DNA from: Bog-473 sp963744935
GTDB lineage: Bacteria > Actinomycetota > Acidimicrobiia > Acidimicrobiales > RAAP-2
Length of the DNA: 64,000 nt
Direction of reading: 5' to 3'
NCBI GenBank assembly: GCA_963744935.1
Contig: CAVUVM010000003.1
Span: 248,001 to 312,000, forward strand
The position numbers were made by a program, and so were the translations under genes. Shown one piece after another: positions 16,280 to 24,728 of this stretch (positions within the stretch are counted from its first letter, which is position 1; each line of letters begins with the position of its first letter). The notes beneath the pieces were generated by a model, which was given only the letters and a program-made list of their open reading frames with translations, had not been told where the DNA came from and searched no databases.

Positions 16280-18373
16280 GTGCCACTCGACCCGACCGCA
16301 ACTCGCAACGTCGCCCTTGTCGGGCACCACGGGGCGGGGAAGACCACCCTGGCCGAGGCCCTGCTCGCCGCGACCGGAGCCGTCGCCCGGCGGGGGTCGG
16401 TGGAAAAGGGCTCCACCGTGATGGATTTCGAGCCCGAGGAGGTGGCCCGCCAACTCTCCATTTCGACCAGCCTGGCCCCTTTCATCGTCAACGGGGTCAA
16501 GGTGAACCTGCTCGACACGCCCGGGTACGCCGACTTCGCCGGCGAGATGGTGACCGCCTTGGCCAACGTCGACCTGGCCGTGGTCGTCGTCAGCGCCACC
16601 GACGGCGTGCAGGCGCAGACCGAGGACGCCTGGCGGGCCGCCGCCGGGCTGGGCGTACCCAGGGTCATCGTCATCAACAAGCTCGACCGCGAGCGGGCCG
16701 ACTTCGACCGTGTCCTGGCCGAGATCCGCCAGACCTTCGGGGCCGGCGTCGCGCCGGTCGAGTTGCCCATCGGACACGAGGCCGACTTCCACGGCGTGAT
16801 CGACCTGCTCGACGACACCGCGACGCACTACGACGTGGCGGCCGCCGGGGCGCCCGTGGACGGCACCGTGCCGCCCTTGGGCCACGAGGGCCCCATCCCC
16901 GACGAGCTGGTCGACGAGGAGCACACCGTCCATGAGCAGCTCGTCGAGGGCATCGTGGTCGGCGACGACGACCTGATGGAGCGGTACCTGAACGGCGAGT
17001 CGCTCGATTATGCCGAGCTCGAGAAGAGCCTGGCCGTCGGCGTCGGGTCGGCGTCGGTCTTTCCCGTGCTGTGCTGCTCGGCCGCCAGCGGGGTGGGCGT
17101 GGACCGGCTGGCTCGCCTCATCGAGGAGCTGTGCCCGACGCCGGGGTCGCGGCCGCCCGTGATTGCCGCGGCGGGGACCGAGAGCATCGAGATACCGGCG
17201 GACCCCTCGGGGCCGACCGTTCTGACCGTGACGAAGACGTACAACGACGGCCACACCGGGAAGATGTCGCTGTGCAAGGTGATCTCGGGGACGATTCACC
17301 CTGACGCCGTACTGGTGAACTCGAGGAGCCGCGAGGAGGAGCGCCTGCACGGGCTGCAGAGCATCGCAGGGCACACGACCGCTCCGGCCACCGCGGTGGC
17401 GGCCGGTGACTTCGTCGCGGTCCCCCGCCTGAACGGGGCGCGGACGGGTGACACGTTGGCGCCCAAGGGACAGCCGGTCGTGGTGCCCCCGCCCACGTTG
17501 CCGCCCGCAGCGCTGCAAGTCGCAGTGAAGCCGGCCACCCGAGCCGACGACGACAAGTTGATGTCGGCCCTGCAGCGTCTCTGCGACGAGGACCCCTCGT
17601 TGTCGGTCTCCCGCGACGACGAGACGCGCCAGACGATCCTCGGGGTGAGCGGCGAGGTGCATCTCTCGGTGACGCTCGAGCGCCTGGACCGCAAGTGCAA
17701 CGTGCACGTCGAGCGCGAGGAGCTTCGTATCCCTTACCGCGAGACCATCACCCGCGCCGCGGCGGCCGAAGGCAAGCACAAGAAGCAGTCCGGCGGGCAC
17801 GGCCAGTTCGGGGTGGCCCACCTGCGCCTCGAGCCGCTGCCGCGCGGCGAGGGGTTCTCATTCCACGACGAGGTGGTGGGCGGTGCCATCCCCCGCCAGT
17901 ACATCCCGGCCGTGGAGAAGGGCGTGATGGAGACCTTCGCCCTGGGCGGGGTCTACGGGTATCCAGTCGTTGACGTGTCGGTGACGGTGGACGACGGCAA
18001 GGCGCACTCGGTCGACTCGAACGAGGTGAGCTTCAAGATGGCGGCGGCGATGGCGGTCAGGGCGGCCATGGCCGAGGCGGGGCCGATCGTGCTCGAGCCC
18101 GTCTCCCGGCTGTCGGTGACGATTCCCAACGACTGCCAGGGCGAAGTGCTCGGTGACCTGTCCTCGCGGCGGGCCCGGATCGTGGGGACGGACACGGGCG
18201 ACGTGGACGGCTACCAGACGGTCACGGCGACCGTGCCGACCGCGGAGATCACGCGCTACGCCGTCGACCTGCGGGCCCTCACCGGGGGGCGGGGCTCGTT
18301 CAAGGCGACGTACGACCACTACGACACCGTGCCTGAGCACATGATGGCGTCGATCCCCAGGATGGAGGGGTAG
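16280..18373 (+). CDS. fusA2: elongation factor G-like protein (FusA2 type)
   Basis: The 697-residue translational GTPase has the P-loop GHHGAGKT at residues 15-22, the G3 motif DTPGYADF, and the G4 motif NKLD. Domains II to V of EF-G follow, with GGHGQFG typical of domain IV. It lacks the exact GTPase and switch sequences of canonical EF-G and matches the second actinobacterial copy (FusA2), whose role is unclear and may be in ribosome recycling or stress. The GTG at 16280 has GGAGG about five bases upstream and begins at the family N-terminus. The gene is not beside rps/tuf genes, which fits the paralogue. Confidence 0.88.
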   Translation: MPLDPTATRNVALVGHHGAGKTTLAEALLAATGAVARRGSVEKGSTVMDFEPEEVARQLSISTSLAPFIVNGVKVNLLDTPGYADFAGEMVTALANVDLAVVVVSATDGVQAQTEDAWRAAAGLGVPRVIVINKLDRERADFDRVLAEIRQTFGAGVAPVELPIGHEADFHGVIDLLDDTATHYDVAAAGAPVDGTVPPLGHEGPIPDELVDEEHTVHEQLVEGIVVGDDDLMERYLNGESLDYAELEKSLAVGVGSASVFPVLCCSAASGVGVDRLARLIEELCPTPGSRPPVIAAAGTESIEIPADPSGPTVLTVTKTYNDGHTGKMSLCKVISGTIHPDAVLVNSRSREEERLHGLQSIAGHTTAPATAVAAGDFVAVPRLNGARTGDTLAPKGQPVVVPPPTLPPAALQVAVKPATRADDDKLMSALQRLCDEDPSLSVSRDDETRQTILGVSGEVHLSVTLERLDRKCNVHVEREELRIPYRETITRAAAAEGKHKKQSGGHGQFGVAHLRLEPLPRGEGFSFHDEVVGGAIPRQYIPAVEKGVMETFALGGVYGYPVVDVSVTVDDGKAHSVDSNEVSFKMAAAMAVRAAMAEAGPIVLEPVSRLSVTIPNDCQGEVLGDLSSRRARIVGTDTGDVDGYQTVTATVPTAEITRYAVDLRALTGGRGSFKATYDHYDTVPEHMMASIPRMEG

Positions 18374-18399
18374 CGCGGGCCCGGTTCGGCCGGTCCCGG

Positions 18400-18894
18400 T
18401 CAGATGAGGTGCCGGAAGCGCACCGGGATCTTGGTCAGGACCAGCGTCGCCAGCAGGTCGTTGCCCGGCGTCGTGACGATGGCGACCGCGAGCGTCCCGG
18501 CCTGCCGGCCGAGGGGTTTGGAGACCGATGACGCCGTGAAGTGGCCGGTATACGCGACGAGACAGACCTCCTTGTCCTTGGGCATGTCGTGGGAAATGCT
18601 CCCGTAGAGCGTGGGCGCGATGCCACGCAGGCTGCCGATCGTGAATTTCCGCACGCCTTCGAGATGGGCGTGTTCCCCCACCGACTTCGCCGCAGTCGGT
18701 AGGGCCAGGTAGCACGATTCGTCCGTCGTGCCGAGGTCGATGCGGGCGGATGAGCAGGCCGTGAGCAGTGACGCCGTCAGCAGCAGGCTGGTGGCCAAGG
18801 CCACGACGGCGGAACGGCGGCGCGGGGTGCGGGCGGCGGCGGCGCTGCGCGCGCGGCGCGCGCGGCGCGCGCTGTAAATCCTGTTTCCCCTCAT
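18400..18894 (-). CDS. predicted lipoprotein, unknown function
   Basis: The 164-residue product has an Arg-rich N-terminus, a hydrophobic stretch, and a lipobox LLTACSS, so it should be lipidated at that Cys and anchored outside the membrane. The mature part has two further Cys residues and no domain I recognise. Its ATG overlaps the stop of the upstream LPG-synthase-TM gene by four bases (ATGA), which implies cotranslation. The repeated Arg-Ala-Arg codons near 18850-18870 form a GC-only stretch. Confidence 0.7.
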   Translation of the reverse strand: MRGNRIYSARRARRARSAAAARTPRRRSAVVALATSLLLTASLLTACSSARIDLGTTDESCYLALPTAAKSVGEHAHLEGVRKFTIGSLRGIAPTLYGSISHDMPKDKEVCLVAYTGHFTASSVSKPLGRQAGTLAVAIVTTPGNDLLATLVLTKIPVRFRHLI

Positions 18895-20300
18895 CGATTC
18901 CCCTCGTCCCCACTGGCCCCGATCGGTCCTGGCGTGCTTGCCGGTCCCGAGAGCACCGGCGTTGACGCCGGTACCGGCGCCGGCGCCGGTACCGGCGCCG
19001 GTTCGTAGGCAATCGGCCCGGCCTCGATCTCGGTAGTCATGGCCTGGCGTTGCCAGCGGCCCCGGCGCACCTGCAGGGCCATCTGCCCGATGAAGAGCCA
19101 CCCGATCACCAAGATGAACCAGAAGCTGATGATCCGGTACAAGAGCACTGCATAGGCAGTGCTGGTCTCTTGCCCCCCGAACTCGACGAGCGCGATCGTG
19201 ATGCTGCCCTCGACCACGCCGAGGCCGCCCGGCGTGATGGGCAAGGTTGCGGCCAGCTGTCCTGCGCCGTAGGCGAGGAGCAGTCCCTTCCAGGGGATCG
19301 GTGCGTGGATGGCCAGGAACATCATGGCAAAGCAGGCGCAGTCGAGCAGCCAATTGACGGTGCCCCAGCTCACGATGCGGCCGATCTGCGTCCAGCGGAG
19401 ACGAACCGCGGTCATCCAGGTCATGATCGACGTGATCTGCTCCGCGGAGTCGCCCCGTGGCCTGCCGGTGACGGCGACCGAGGTGCGCAACGCAGCGGCG
19501 ACCACCGCGTGCAGCGGGCGCTCGTAGACGAAGAGCGAGCCGAGCGCGAGAGCGAAGGCAAACACGCCGATGAGGACGGGCACCAGGTCGAGCGACGCCC
19601 CCTCGTTAGTCGCGAGACCCAACCCGATGACCGCGACGAGCGAGAGGCTCACCATGGACGCGACGAGCGTGCCGGCCAGCGCCCACACGGCCAGGGTGTT
19701 GTCCGCACCGAAACGGCGGAACCAGCGGAACCCGTAGACGGTCGCGACGGCGTTGCCGACGGGGAGGGAATTGGTGAGGGCCTGCGACGCGAAGGAGAGC
19801 TTGATCAGCGGACCCCAGGGCGGGGTCAGGTGGCCCGCCTGGAAGAGCTCGTACTGCATGGCGGCGAAGAAGACGTAGGAGAGGATCTCGGCGACGAAGG
19901 CAGGCGGCACCCACCACCAGTCGAGCGTCTTGAACACGTCGGCGAACCCCGAGAGCTCGGATCCCTTTGAGGAGAGGACCCACAGCGCAACGCCCACGAG
20001 TGCGAATCCGATGAGGATGCGCAGGACCGGCCAGGCCCGGCGCAAGGCCCGGCGGAGCGTGGAGCGCGAGCCGGTGGCGGCGCCGGGCGACGCTTCATGG
20101 GAGGTGGACGGAGACGAGGCGGACGATGCCGACGGCTCGGACGACGCGGACGCGTCCGTCGTTCCGGCGGTCGTCGCGGGAGCCGGGGACCCGAGCGCGA
20201 CCTCCGCCGCTCCCCCGCCCCTCTCCGCTGGCGTCGGGCTAGCCGGCCCAGGCGTCGGTGAGCCTCTTCCAGGACAGCTGCAGCGTCTCAGGCAGCACAC
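18891..20300 (-). CDS. LPG synthase TM-domain (YbhN/UPF0104-like) membrane protein
   Basis: The protein has about eight transmembrane segments and the family signatures NSLPVGNAVATVYGFRWF and LPITPGGLGVVEG, which mark the lysylphosphatidylglycerol-synthetase TM or flippase-like family. Such proteins move or modify phospholipids or glycolipids. Both ends are low complexity: a Ser/Ala/Pro-rich N-terminus and an Ala-Pro-Val tail encoded by GCCGGT hexamers. The only normal start is the GTG at 20300, which overlaps the HIT gene by 62 bases. A true start inside the low-complexity stretch cannot be excluded. Sitting inside the PIM block, it may act on PIM-type lipids (inference). Confidence 0.83.
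   Translation of the reverse strand: MCCLRRCSCPGRGSPTPGPASPTPAERGGGAAEVALGSPAPATTAGTTDASASSEPSASSASSPSTSHEASPGAATGSRSTLRRALRRAWPVLRILIGFALVGVALWVLSSKGSELSGFADVFKTLDWWWVPPAFVAEILSYVFFAAMQYELFQAGHLTPPWGPLIKLSFASQALTNSLPVGNAVATVYGFRWFRRFGADNTLAVWALAGTLVASMVSLSLVAVIGLGLATNEGASLDLVPVLIGVFAFALALGSLFVYERPLHAVVAAALRTSVAVTGRPRGDSAEQITSIMTWMTAVRLRWTQIGRIVSWGTVNWLLDCACFAMMFLAIHAPIPWKGLLLAYGAGQLAATLPITPGGLGVVEGSITIALVEFGGQETSTAYAVLLYRIISFWFILVIGWLFIGQMALQVRRGRWQRQAMTTEIEAGPIAYEPAPVPAPAPVPASTPVLSGPASTPGPIGASGDEGNR
18965..19005. repeat. GCCGGT hexamer repeats in the flippase-like gene tail
   Basis: About six near-identical hexamers (GCCGGT and its inverse ACCGGC) encode the Ala-Pro-Val tail. Expansion or contraction would keep the frame. 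Confidence 0.65.
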
Positions 20301-20760
20301 GGGTCTCCGCGACCGTGGTCATGAAGTTGGTGTCACCCGACCACCGGGGCAGAACGTGCAGATGCAGGTGTGCCGGCAGGCCGGCGCCGGCCGCCCGGCC
20401 CAGGTTGGCACCCATGTTCAGCCCGTCAGGCTCGTAGGCCGCTTCGATTGCGACCACCGCCCCTTGCGTCGCCCACCACAACTCGGCGGACTCCGCCTCG
20501 GTGAGCCCGGCCAAGGGCCCGACGTGGCGCAGGGGCAACACGAGAACGTGCCCGCCGGCGTAGGGGTAGGCGTTCATGACGACGAACGTCAGCGCTCCGC
20601 GCCACACGACCAGATTGTCCTCCGAGGGCGGACCGCTCGCAGCGAGGCGGCAGAAGACACACGAGGACTCGTCTTGTGCGACGCCGCCGGCGCGCTCGCG
20701 TGCGGTGGCGTCGACGATGTACTCGCGACGCCAGCCTGCCCACAGATGATCGAGGCTCAC
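20239..20760 (-). CDS. HIT-family nucleotide hydrolase/phosphorylase
   Basis: The 173-residue protein has the histidine triad HLHLHVLPR near residue 130 and a CVFC pair near the start. It resembles M. tuberculosis Rv2613c, an Ap4A phosphorylase (family knowledge), including the NLGxxAGAGL and WxGDxNF segments. It may degrade diadenosine polyphosphates. An in-frame start at 20877 would overlap thrS, so the GTG at 20760 is chosen; it follows a G-rich site and leaves 19 bases after thrS. The thrS-HIT order is the one found upstream of pgsA in mycobacteria. Confidence 0.88.
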   Translation of the reverse strand: MSLDHLWAGWRREYIVDATARERAGGVAQDESSCVFCRLAASGPPSEDNLVVWRGALTFVVMNAYPYAGGHVLVLPLRHVGPLAGLTEAESAELWWATQGAVVAIEAAYEPDGLNMGANLGRAAGAGLPAHLHLHVLPRWSGDTNFMTTVAETRVLPETLQLSWKRLTDAWAG

Positions 20761-20779
20761 GTCGCCGCCCCCATTGTGC

Positions 20780-22777
20780 TCACGCCGAAGCCGCGACCGG
20801 CGCTCTGTCTTCGGGCAGGCCCTTGGCGTCGACCTCCGCGGTGACCTCGCCCACCAGGTCGACGACCGGTACTCCATGCTCTGGCTTGCCGTCCCAACCC
20901 CGGCGGTTCACCCCGACCGAGCCCGCCGCGACGTCCTGGTCGCCGACCACGAGGACATAGGGGATCTTGGCCAGCTTGGCCCGGCGGACGAGCGCACCCA
21001 TCTTCTCCCCGCTGGTGTCCACGGTCGCCCGCAGGCCGGCGGCCTCACACGCGTCGACCACGCTCTGCGCGTAGTCGACGTGTGCGTCGGTCACCGGGAT
21101 CACCCGCACCTGCTCGGGGCACAGCCAGGTCGGCAACGCACCGGCGTAGTGCTCGATGAGCACAGCCATGAAGCGCTCCACCGATCCGAACAGGGCGCGA
21201 TGGATCATGATCGGCCGGTGGCGCGCGTTGTCCGCCCCGATGTATTCGAGCCCGAAACGGTGCGGGAGCTGGAAGTCGAGCTGGACCGTTGACATCTGCC
21301 AGGTGCGACCGATGGCGTCACGAGCCTGGACGGAGATCTTGGGCCCGTAGAACGCGCCGCCGCCTTCGTCCATCACCACCTCGAGGCCCATCTCAAGCGC
21401 GGTCGAACCCAGCGCCTCGGTCGCGATCTCCCATTCCTCGTCGGACCCCACTGCCTTGCCGGGCGGCTTGGTCGACAGCTCGAGGTAGAACTCGTTGAGG
21501 CCGTAATCACGGAGCAGGTCGAGGACGAAGGTCAGGGTACGGACCAGCTCTGCGTCCATCTGTTCACGTGTGCAGAAGATGTGAGCGTCGTCCTGGGTCA
21601 TGCCGCGGACCCGGGTGAGACCCTGGAGCACGCCGGACTTCTCGTAGCGATAGACCGTCCCGAATTCGAAGAGTCGCATCGGCAGCTCCCGGTAGGAGCG
21701 CTGGTGACTCTGGTACACCAAGATGTGGAAGGGGCAGTTCATCGGCTTGAGGTAGTACTGCTGGCCGCCGTCGAGCTCCATGGGGGGGTACATGCCCTCG
21801 GCGAACCACTCGAGGTGTCCCGATTCCTCGAACAGCACGCTCTTGGTGATGTGGGGCGAGTTCACGAAGTCGTAGCCGGCCTCGACGTGACGCTGTCGCG
21901 CGTAGTCCTCCATCAGGCGTCGGATCGTGCCGCCTTTGGGGTGGAACACCGCGAGACCAGACCCGATCTCCTCGGGAAAGCTGAAGAGGTCCAGCTCGGC
22001 GCCCAGCTTGCGGTGGTCCCGCCGCTCCGCCTCTTCGAGCTGGTGCAGGTGCGCTGCGAGTGCCTTCTCCGATTCCCAGGCCGTCCCGTAGATCCGCTGC
22101 AACTGCTCGCGCTTCTCATCGCCACGCCAGTAGGCACCGGCCACCCGCATGAGCTTGAAATGGCCCAGACGCCCCGTGGAGCGCACGTGCGGACCGCGGC
22201 ACAGGTCGATGAAGGCGTCCGAGTTGCGATAGGTGCTGACCACGGAACCATCGGCGTCCACCTCGTCGGCACCCGAGGCGACGGCGTTGATGATCTCCTC
22301 CTTGAACGGCTGGTCGGCGAAGATCTCCAGACCCTCTTCGATGGTGTGCTCGTGCCGGACGAAGGGCTGGTCCTCTTTGATGATCGCCCGCATCTCGGCG
22401 TCGATCCGCTCCAGGTCGTCGTCGCTGAAGTGTGCGCCGTCCGGGAGCTCGAAGTCGTAGTAAAAGCCGTTCTCGATCACCGGTCCGATGGCGTACTTCG
22501 CTCCGGGCCACAACCGGCGCACGGCTTGAGCCATGACGTGAGCGGTGGAGTGCCGGAGCACCTCCCGCCCCGCCTCAGAGGTGTCGGTGACGATGGCCAC
22601 CTGGTCCCCGTCGCTCAACGGGGTCTCCAGGTCCACTTCGCGCCCGTCCACCACCGCAACGACCGCCGCCTTGGCCAGGCGGGAGCCGATTGAGGCGGCG
22701 AGCTCGGCGGCCGTCGTGCCCTCGGCGAGCTCCCGTGTCGAGCCGTCGGGAAGACCAACCGAGATGACGCCAGCCAT
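20780..22777 (-). CDS. thrS: threonyl-tRNA synthetase
   Basis: The 665-residue class II synthetase has an N-terminal TGS domain (about residues 1-62), the editing-domain HSTAHVMAQAV segment, zinc ligands in MNCPFH, in HQRSYRELP and in IMIHRALFGS, and the RMTQDDAHIFC-like motif 2 region. The anticodon-binding domain closes the chain. Length and motifs are standard. The ATG at 22777 with GAAAGGG upstream is the right start; a longer frame begins 60 bases earlier without a site. It is followed by the HIT gene and preceded by a 9-base tandem repeat. Confidence 0.97.
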   Translation of the reverse strand: MAGVISVGLPDGSTRELAEGTTAAELAASIGSRLAKAAVVAVVDGREVDLETPLSDGDQVAIVTDTSEAGREVLRHSTAHVMAQAVRRLWPGAKYAIGPVIENGFYYDFELPDGAHFSDDDLERIDAEMRAIIKEDQPFVRHEHTIEEGLEIFADQPFKEEIINAVASGADEVDADGSVVSTYRNSDAFIDLCRGPHVRSTGRLGHFKLMRVAGAYWRGDEKREQLQRIYGTAWESEKALAAHLHQLEEAERRDHRKLGAELDLFSFPEEIGSGLAVFHPKGGTIRRLMEDYARQRHVEAGYDFVNSPHITKSVLFEESGHLEWFAEGMYPPMELDGGQQYYLKPMNCPFHILVYQSHQRSYRELPMRLFEFGTVYRYEKSGVLQGLTRVRGMTQDDAHIFCTREQMDAELVRTLTFVLDLLRDYGLNEFYLELSTKPPGKAVGSDEEWEIATEALGSTALEMGLEVVMDEGGGAFYGPKISVQARDAIGRTWQMSTVQLDFQLPHRFGLEYIGADNARHRPIMIHRALFGSVERFMAVLIEHYAGALPTWLCPEQVRVIPVTDAHVDYAQSVVDACEAAGLRATVDTSGEKMGALVRRAKLAKIPYVLVVGDQDVAAGSVGVNRRGWDGKPEHGVPVVDLVGEVTAEVDAKGLPEDRAPVAASA

Positions 22778-22866
22778 CGTGCACCCTTTCCTGTTCAGCC
22801 GGGGATCGCTCCTTGTCCGGACACCGTTCGAAGTCACTCAGGGTACTGGACCACCCCGTGGTCGCG

Positions 22867-22922
22867 GCCCACCCGGCCCACCCGGCACACCCGGCACACC
22901 CGGCCCACCCGGCCCACCCGGC
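22867..22922. repeat. 9-base tandem repeat between mshC and thrS
   Basis: About six copies of a CACCCGGCC / CACCCGGCA nonamer fill the gap right up to the mshC stop codon, upstream of thrS on the coding strand. It is non-coding and too short for a CRISPR array. Confidence 0.75.
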
Positions 22923-24044
22923 TCAGAGGTCGATGCCGAGTAGGCGCGCACCCGGCGCCACCGGGCGACCTGCTGTCGCTTCCGCATCGAGGGCGTGCAA
23001 TGCGCCCGGCGTGTCCAGGTCCTCGTCGAGCGCAGCCCGCACGGCAACCAGGCCGGGCACGCCGTCACCGTCGGGCGCGCTACGCCAGAGCGCGAGGCGA
23101 GCCGCCGCGGCGGGCATGTCCTCAGCGGTGCGCCAGTCCCAGTCCTCCCGGTAGTGGTGCGCGAGCAGCGCCAGGCGGACCGCGGCCGGATCCCACTCCT
23201 TGCAGAGGTCGCCGACGAAGACGAGGTTGCCGAGCGACTTCGACATCTTGGTGCCGTCGAGGCCCACGAGGCCGACGTGGAACCACAGCCGGACGAACTG
23301 CTTGTGGGTGACGGACTCGGACTGGGCCGCCTCGCACTCGTGATGCGGGAACAAGAGGTCCCGTCCTCCCCCGTGGATGTCGATCGTCTCGCCCAGTTCG
23401 CGCAAGACGAGAGCCGAGCACTCGATGTGCCAACCGGGGCGCCCCGGCCCCCACCGCGACTCCCACGCCGGCTCGTCGGGGAGCGACGGTTGCCAAAGCA
23501 CGAAGTCGAGCGGGTCTCGCTTGTTGGGATCTTCGGGATGCCCGCCGTGCTCGGCGGCAAGCTCGAGCATCCGGGTCCGGTCGTACCCGCTGATGCGGCC
23601 GAACTCGGGGAAGGTGGCCACGCTGAAATAGACCGACCCACCCGATTCGTAGGCGTGCCCACCCTCGAGCGCGTCCCCGATGAGCGAGAGGATCTCGGAG
23701 ATGGCGGACGTGGCACGCGGCTCGGAATAGACCGGGAGCAGGTTCAAGAGGCTCATCTCGGCGTCGAAACGAGACATCTCCTCTGCGGCGAGGTCGAGGT
23801 AGTGCACCCCCAGTTCGCGCGCCTTGCGCAGGATGTCGTCGTCGACGTCGGTGACGTTGCGCACAACCTTCGTCTCGTGCCCGGCGTCCTGGAGATGCCG
23901 CTGGAGCATGTCGAAGTAGAGATACACCGATGCATGGCCGAGGTGCGCCGCGTCGTACGGCGTGATACCACACGAGTACATGGTGACCAGCGGGCCAGGC
24001 TCGAACGCGACCACCTCACGCCGCGCCGTGTCGTACAGCCGCAC
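22923..24044 (-). CDS. mshC: cysteine:glucosaminyl-inositol ligase (mycothiol ligase)
   Basis: MshC joins cysteine to GlcN-inositol in mycothiol synthesis, the thiol of actinobacteria. The 373-residue protein is a class I synthetase relative with the zinc Cys25 in the diagnostic SCGITPYD (CysRS has CGPTVYD), HLGHA at 34-38, GRPGWHIECSA with further zinc ligands, and KMSKS. It is about 40 residues shorter than mycobacterial MshC. The start is the GTG at 24044, two bases after the npdG stop, so the genes are coupled; a longer frame reaches 24230 inside npdG. CysRS is a weaker alternative given the CGITPYD motif. Confidence 0.9.
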   Translation of the reverse strand: MRLYDTARREVVAFEPGPLVTMYSCGITPYDAAHLGHASVYLYFDMLQRHLQDAGHETKVVRNVTDVDDDILRKARELGVHYLDLAAEEMSRFDAEMSLLNLLPVYSEPRATSAISEILSLIGDALEGGHAYESGGSVYFSVATFPEFGRISGYDRTRMLELAAEHGGHPEDPNKRDPLDFVLWQPSLPDEPAWESRWGPGRPGWHIECSALVLRELGETIDIHGGGRDLLFPHHECEAAQSESVTHKQFVRLWFHVGLVGLDGTKMSKSLGNLVFVGDLCKEWDPAAVRLALLAHHYREDWDWRTAEDMPAAAARLALWRSAPDGDGVPGLVAVRAALDEDLDTPGALHALDAEATAGRPVAPGARLLGIDL

Positions 24045-24046
24045 GG

Positions 24047-24697
24047 CTAGATCCCAGCCAGCCTCAGCGTCGAGTGCGCCTTGTGGCGGATGTTCAACGT
24101 GATGAAGACGGCGGTGAAGGCCTCGATGGCGGCTGCCTGGCTCAGGCTGCCGGCGTCGAGCGGCCGCAGCCCGTCCATCTGCTCCACGAGGGCGACGGTC
24201 GCGGCCGTCGCCTCCGGATGATCCGAACACACCAGCACGTCAGCCTCCAACCCCGATTCGAGGTTCTCCATTTCCGAAGCCGGGAGGTGGTGGAAGGCGG
24301 CGGCAACCAGGCTGTCCGGCACGCTCGCCTGGATGGCAGCCGCCACCGAGCCCCGCGGTGGGATAAGGGCCAGCATCTCGCGGCCCTCCTTGACCAGCGC
24401 GTTGGCCATGGAGACGACGACTTTGCCGGCCAACGGCTCCCGGAGGGCCCGGACGGTCGCCGCGGCGCCGTCCCAGGGTGTGGCGACGACCACGAGCTCA
24501 GCCATGGCCGCGCCGGCGTTGTCCGAACCGGTCAGTGCGAGCGTGCGGTCGGCCCAGCGTGCCCGTAATTCCTCGACCACGCCATGAGCCCGCTCCGCGT
24601 CGCGCGAACCGATCGTGACCTGGTACCCGGCGTCAGCCAGACGGAGTCCCAACCCCCGGCCGGCCGGTCCGGTACCCCCGAGGATTCCGACGTGCAC
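24047..24697 (-). CDS. npdG: NADPH:F420 oxidoreductase family protein
   Basis: The 216-residue protein opens HVGILGGTGPAGRGLG, the NADP-binding loop of F420-dependent NADP reductases, with GSRDAER for phosphate binding, then VVVATPWDG and VVSMANAL as in the Fno/NpdG family. It would exchange hydride between F420 and NADP in the cytosol. The GTG at 24697 is used because it begins this domain; the frame runs further but through the antisense of fabI. It is divergent from fabI with only 31 bases between. Some family members act on other substrates, so F420 use is likely but not proved. Confidence 0.8.
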   Translation of the reverse strand: MHVGILGGTGPAGRGLGLRLADAGYQVTIGSRDAERAHGVVEELRARWADRTLALTGSDNAGAAMAELVVVATPWDGAAATVRALREPLAGKVVVSMANALVKEGREMLALIPPRGSVAAAIQASVPDSLVAAAFHHLPASEMENLESGLEADVLVCSDHPEATAATVALVEQMDGLRPLDAGSLSQAAAIEAFTAVFITLNIRHKAHSTLRLAGI

Positions 24698-24728
24698 GTC
24701 CCTACCTTCGCATAACCTCCGTGGCGCA

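Noticed and set aside
15791..17821. Long minus-strand open frame of 676 codons opposite the fusA2-like gene
   Set aside because: It is a composition shadow of a well conserved EF-G frame; it has no recognisable motifs and spans a terminator hairpin.
22867..22922. CRISPR-like array
   Set aside because: Nine-base units without spacers, so a simple tandem repeat.
22923..24044. Cysteinyl-tRNA synthetase as the call for the mshC gene
   Set aside because: The CGITPYD sequence and length fit MshC; CysRS normally has CGPTVYD and a longer C-terminal part.
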